Shown: positions 60,769 to 63,917 of the stretch, in pieces
How the letters are laid out: each line of letters opens with the position of its first letter
How positions within the stretch are numbered: position 1 is the stretch's first letter
NCBI GenBank assembly: GCA_900319865.1
Contig: ONQD01000010.1
Coordinates: 1 to 63,917, forward strand
Direction: 5' to 3'
DNA length: 63,917 nt
From: an uncultured Bacteroidales bacterium
GTDB taxonomy: Bacteria > Bacteroidota > Bacteroidia > Bacteroidales > P3
Notes under the pieces: generated by a model
The model's database searches: none
Told to the model about the DNA's origin: nothing
Seen by the model: only the letters and a program-made list of their open reading frames with translations
Position numbers and translations under genes: made by a program

Positions 60769-62424
60769 TTATTGGGCAAGTGTTGTGTCGTGAACAAGGC
60801 GATAGGCCATTTTGGGATATGGTTGAGAGCTGCTCACTAGTTGACTTACAAAAATAGCAGAAGCAACAGTAGTACTGCCAACTGAGAAATAAAGATATTT
60901 AAAGTAATAATTATTACGACTATAGGAGCCATCTTTTGTCCAATAATAACCCATACCTTCGTTCTCATATCCACTATTACTATTAGATATTTTTCCTGTA
61001 GCTGGCAGGAAGACACATCCTTCGGGTATTTGTTGAATGTCTGGATATGCATTTAATGAATTAGGGTGATTAGTTTGATAAGTAGTCCCAGCGTAATTGT
61101 CGGGATAAAGCAATAATCCTAATATGTTGCCGAGTCTAACAATATTAAAACAATAACCTTCGCCTTGTCCTCCCTTGACTGTTCTTGGGTGTCCTCCTCC
61201 AGCTATACCGAGAATGTTAAGCCATTGACTTTCTGAAAGGGTTTTCCATGCTCCAGTTCGGCAGGTTATATCCCCAACTTTTATGGCAATATTTGCACCA
61301 ATGTCGTAGGTGGTAGAGTGATTATTCATATCATTAGGATAGAATAAGTCTGTGTTGGTTGTCGCTGCAGAATGTAAAGCACTTTCTTGCGACGTGTGAA
61401 AGCTGTATACGCCCGTAGCGTAAGAGCTACTTCCTGTCCATACCAGATTTCCTTGAGCGAACATGACTTTGTGGCGGGAATTGTTTCCTTGGTCAGAAAA
61501 GAAGCTGTGGATAGATCCTGCAATCCATGTATCTGCCTGTGCGGTCTCTGTTGCGCTATTTGTCATATAGGGAACAGCGGCATATTGGCTGAGGCCTACG
61601 TTTCCAGAACCAGCATTGGATTGTTCTTTCTCATAGATATATACGGTGCCACCGATATGGGAATAGATAGTTATCTTGTATCTGTTGTCTATGCTGCCCG
61701 ATACCGAAGGCACGTATAAATAGAAGGTCTTTGTCTCGTTGGTTACCAAAGTATCTAAGTTTCCTTGTTCGCTTAGCTTTGCAAGGCTTATGATGCGGTG
61801 ATTTGCAATCTCTGTTTCGGTGAGGCCTGTGCTGCTAACTTCGTATGCGCGGTCTGAGGAAGTGATGTCGTTCACCGTTGCGGTTCCCCACAAAAGCACG
61901 GGGCTGGTGCCGACTGTCTGCACAGCAATGGAGTCAATCACAAGGTTGTTGCGGTCGCTTTTGTCGTTTTTCACAGCAATTGCCAGCAATGCACCCATAT
62001 TGGTGAATTGAAGATTGCTGGAACCACTTACAAATGCCCCCATCGGAGCCTTGACTACTTGTCCGTTTGTGGTGGTTTCGTAGGCTTGCACTCGGGGGAT
62101 ATTCAAAGTGACAGTGTAATTTCCCAATTGGTTTCCATTGGTTGCGACCAAGTCATTCGGGTATACTGCCTGATAGGCATTGCTGGTGGGTGCCTCGATT
62201 GTGGATGTTGTTGTTGAAACACTGACAGTGCATGGAGTACCATTCACATTTACAAGGTCGCCCGTTTCCCATCGGGGTGTGCTTGTGCCATATATATATA
62301 CTTTCGACTCATTGCTGAAGGGACTGATGCGTGCTTTTAGGGTAGTGGTGTCCTTTTTGCATCCAGCCATCAGAAATGTAACTATTGCTGCCAAAATTAA
62401 CAGACTGATATTTCTTTTTCTCAT
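60769..62424 (-). CDS. Fimbrillin-like/FISUMP-like surface lipoprotein (module 2)
   Basis: The 551-aa product (start MRKRNISLLILAAIV at 62424) has a lipobox FLMAGC (Cys22). Its N-terminal half is fimbrillin-like (PRWETGDLVNVNG, YQAVYPNDLVA) and its C-terminal half FISUMP-like (AWKTLSESQWLNILG, GCVFLPATGK, GYYWTKDGS, AYRLVHD). The motif order equals that of the 570-aa lipoprotein at 10401. It follows a 78-aa peptide gene by 38 bases. Base composition is lower in GC than neighbouring housekeeping genes, perhaps from transfer or relaxed selection. The ligand is unknown. Confidence 0.75.
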   Translation of the reverse strand: MRKRNISLLILAAIVTFLMAGCKKDTTTLKARISPFSNESKVYIYGTSTPRWETGDLVNVNGTPCTVSVSTTTSTIEAPTSNAYQAVYPNDLVATNGNQLGNYTVTLNIPRVQAYETTTNGQVVKAPMGAFVSGSSNLQFTNMGALLAIAVKNDKSDRNNLVIDSIAVQTVGTSPVLLWGTATVNDITSSDRAYEVSSTGLTETEIANHRIISLAKLSEQGNLDTLVTNETKTFYLYVPSVSGSIDNRYKITIYSHIGGTVYIYEKEQSNAGSGNVGLSQYAAVPYMTNSATETAQADTWIAGSIHSFFSDQGNNSRHKVMFAQGNLVWTGSSSYATGVYSFHTSQESALHSAATTNTDLFYPNDMNNHSTTYDIGANIAIKVGDITCRTGAWKTLSESQWLNILGIAGGGHPRTVKGGQGEGYCFNIVRLGNILGLLLYPDNYAGTTYQTNHPNSLNAYPDIQQIPEGCVFLPATGKISNSNSGYENEGMGYYWTKDGSYSRNNYYFKYLYFSVGSTTVASAIFVSQLVSSSQPYPKMAYRLVHDTTLAQ

Positions 62425-62462
62425 ATTGTTATTGATTTCAATTAAAACGTTTTGTGTTGTTT

Positions 62463-62699
62463 TTACCAAGTCCACCCAGACTCTCCTCCAAAGGGGTTAT
62501 AGTCTGTTGTGGATGAATTGTTATTATCGTTGCCACCCCAGAACTTGTCTGAGTTGTTATTCACAGAATTGTAATTTATTAGCGATGGTAATTCAAATGT
62601 CGAATCACCACCACTTGCCCCAGTACCCAACTCAACCTTGAATTTGACCGTTGTGACTTTGGGCGGCAAATAATACTTTCTTATAGTTTTATCATCCAT
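62463..62699 (-). CDS. Short peptide gene upstream of the lipoprotein (module 2)
   Basis: The 78-aa product begins MDDKTIRKYYLPPKVTTVKF and shares Y-x-x-P-K-V-x-x-V-x-F-x-x-E-x-G with the 57-aa peptide at 12163. The remainder is Asn/Gly/Ser-rich (NNNSDKFWGGNDNNNSSTTD) and ends FGGESGWTW. It has no signal peptide. It is the first gene of the module-2 transcript. Its conserved start with a variable tail is what one would expect of a leader-type or exported substrate peptide, which is inference. Confidence 0.7.
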   Translation of the reverse strand: MDDKTIRKYYLPPKVTTVKFKVELGTGASGGDSTFELPSLINYNSVNNNSDKFWGGNDNNNSSTTDYNPFGGESGWTW

Positions 62700-62854
62700 A
62701 TATATTGTTTTAAATTGTTTGTCCTCTCAATAAAAAAATAGACACCACAAAGGTAATTGCATTTTACTCTCCGGCATCAGGCTCTCCAATACCGGCATTC
62801 AGTAAGGCTTTTTTCCTATGTATGTGTCATTAATAGACTTTTTAATCCAACTTG

Positions 62855-62883
62855 CAAATATACTATTTTTTTTTATTTTACAA
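62855..62883 (-). promoter_or_regulatory. Promoter of peptide/lipoprotein module 2
   Basis: On the minus strand TATATTTG (62862-62855) matches TAnnTTTG, with TTG (62883-62881) 18 bases upstream. It would give a leader of about 150 bases. Confidence 0.6.
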
Positions 62884-63240
62884 TTGTTTTTTTATTATAT
62901 TAAGATGTTACTATCTTGTTCATTATGTAATTAATAGTTTATGAATCAATAATATGCCATGTGCATAATTATCATGATTTTTTTGTAATAATAGTTTTTC
63001 TTGTTCCTATAATAATTACTACTAAAAAAATACTCTTTCTTTTTTTATCGACTATTTCACAACAATGCAAAATAGAGGTATTTATAATTGTGTTCAGACA
63101 CAGATTGTTAGACGTTTCCAAATTCTTTGTTGTCTTTTAATTCATTGATTGTTATTGTGTTGTTAGTTGTTTTCCCATTCTAGTCACCTCTTTGTGAAAA
63201 TCTGTATAATGAGAAATGTAGCATATTCCGCTTTTTTTCT
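62863..63240. other. A/T-rich gap, no gene seen
   Basis: This divergent region between module 2 and the YjbR-family gene is the most A/T-rich part of the window, with long T and A tracts. Apart from the two promoters at its edges I see no structure. Confidence 0.5.
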
Positions 63241-63248
63241 TATCTTTG
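63241..63248 (+). promoter_or_regulatory. -7 box of the YjbR-family gene
   Basis: TATCTTTG is an exact consensus match about 80 bases before the start codon. The -33 position has no TTTG. Confidence 0.55.
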
Positions 63249-63328
63249 CATCCAGAGACTCGACAGATTGCGGGCCTTTTATACTTTATGTTTCAGCATG
63301 TTGTTCTATCTTTAGCTACGTTGTAGAT

Positions 63329-63700
63329 ATGAATATTGAAGAATACCGCTCTTTCTGTCTCTCGTTGGGGTCCGATATAGAGGAACGCATGCCCTTTGGT
63401 GCATTCAAGGCTGCACAGGGTGTGCTCGCTTTCTATGTCAAGGGGCATATTTTCTCATATTTCAATATTGACAATTTCACCATCGTCAATCTCAAGTGTC
63501 AGCCAGACCGCATTCTCAGTCTTAAGGAGCAATACCCATGCATTTCCAATCCCTACAATATGTCGTCAAAACATTGGATTGGTGTCGACCCCACAATGGC
63601 CAGCTCCCAGCTTCTCCGTTCTCTCACGGAGAATTCCTATCAGCTTGTAAAACAGAAATACATGAACCCAAATCGGTCATTAGGGTTTATGGCAGATTAG
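63329..63700 (+). CDS. MmcQ/YjbR-family protein with repeat-derived C-terminus
   Basis: The 123-aa product starts MNIEEYRSFCLSLGSDIEER (ATG 63329; the frame is open further upstream but without homology) and shows the YjbR pattern MPFGAFKAAQGVLAFYVKGH, FTIVNLKCQPDR and SSKHWIGVDP. These small proteins have a CyaY-like fold and uncertain function. The last 12 codons (MNPNRSLGFMAD) and the stop are encoded by the first bases of dispersed repeat copy B, so the natural C-terminus was probably replaced when the repeat arrived. Confidence 0.82.
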   Translation: MNIEEYRSFCLSLGSDIEERMPFGAFKAAQGVLAFYVKGHIFSYFNIDNFTIVNLKCQPDRILSLKEQYPCISNPYNMSSKHWIGVDPTMASSQLLRSLTENSYQLVKQKYMNPNRSLGFMAD

Positions 63701-63825
63701 CATTTGAAAGCCTACCGCTGTAGGTTCGGTGTAGGTTCGCTCTACCTTCGCTATAGGTCCGCCCCCTAGAGCGAACCTAAGGCGAACTCCAAAGGGAGCT
63801 TCAACAGATGTGGAAACACCGGTTC
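63664..63825 (+). repeat. Dispersed repeat, copy B
   Basis: The element opens with CCCAAATCGGTCATTAGGG, then TTTATGGCAGATTAGCATTT, two GTAGGTTCG units, the inverted pair CGCTCTA/TAGAGCG and AACCTAAGGCG. It aligns by eye with copy A at 25283 from end to end, including TTCAACA...TGGAAAC near its right edge. Its left end is in frame inside the YjbR-family gene. Confidence 0.8.
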
Positions 63826-63917
63826 ACCTGCAAACCTCTGTGTTTAGGCGTAGATTCTAGTTAGTCGGAAGAAAAAGAAACAGAGGTCATGGACACCTCG
63901 CAAAGACTTACGGAAGG
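63826..63917. other. Window end, no feature assigned
   Basis: The last 92 bases show no convincing reading frame, RNA or repeat beyond the flanking copy B. They may belong to a gene outside the window. Confidence 0.4.

Overview
The window looks like a chromosomal piece of a Bacteroidales bacterium (Bacteroidota) of roughly 50% GC. The reasons are Bacteroidetes-type promoters (TTTG...TAnnTTTG) in front of several genes, few strong Shine-Dalgarno sites, many SPII lipoproteins, three secreted proteins with type IX secretion (T9SS) C-terminal sorting tails, TonB-dependent outer-membrane receptors, an nqrABCDEF operon next to a cytochrome b/flavoprotein/iron-sulfur succinate dehydrogenase-fumarate reductase, and families such as DUF4249, DUF4491, WG repeats, PepSY-like and FISUMP-like domains. 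I found no tRNA, rRNA, CRISPR array, prophage or intact insertion sequence.

Layout. 0-9.7 kb: the tail of an ECF sigma factor, two membrane proteins, a small lipoprotein and two large T9SS-secreted proteins (743 and 1778 aa), all on the plus strand. 9.7-12.9 kb: a repeat-bearing gap, then a minus-strand module of a short peptide plus a FISUMP-like lipoprotein. 12.8-17 kb: rplU-rpmA, a DAHP synthase/chorismate mutase fusion, a lipoprotein/radical SAM pair and aroK. 17-23 kb (minus): DUF4249 lipoprotein, TonB receptor, folK, small lipoprotein, glutamine synthetase. 23-31.4 kb: Xaa-Pro peptidase, a membrane-anchored unknown, CDF metal exporter, Na/Pi transporter, a T9SS protein with fibronectin-like repeats and a lipoprotein nuclease. 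31.5-34 kb: a second outer-membrane receptor. 35-45 kb: Na+-NQR followed by the succinate/fumarate complex, which together suggest sodium-coupled electron transfer from NADH to fumarate. 45-50 kb: cardiolipin synthase, PepSY-like protein, dihydroorotase, WG-repeat protein. 50.8-55.6 kb: glyA, a 53-aa membrane protein, metK behind a SAM-II-like riboswitch, DUF4491, pdxJ and a nitroreductase lipoprotein. 55.7-60.6 kb: aat and a low-molecular-weight phosphatase (minus), a GH20-like hexosaminidase and a LicA-like kinase (plus). 60.8-62.7 kb: a second, paralogous peptide plus FISUMP-like lipoprotein module. 63.3-63.9 kb: a YjbR-family gene whose last codons and stop lie inside a dispersed repeat.

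The strongest candidates for something new are: (1) a SAM-II-like aptamer at the 5' end of the metK leader, followed directly by a 22-codon upstream ORF that ends 7 bases before metK; (2) the duplicated short-peptide/fimbrillin-FISUMP lipoprotein module; (3) the radical SAM enzyme paired with a lipoprotein carrying two MYGxPT motifs; (4) a dispersed repeat built on an 18-base motif near CCCAATCGGTCATTAGG that sits at gene 3' ends; (5) two divergent promoter pairs with the same 13-base separation. All counts and compositions were read by eye; no alignment or database search was run.
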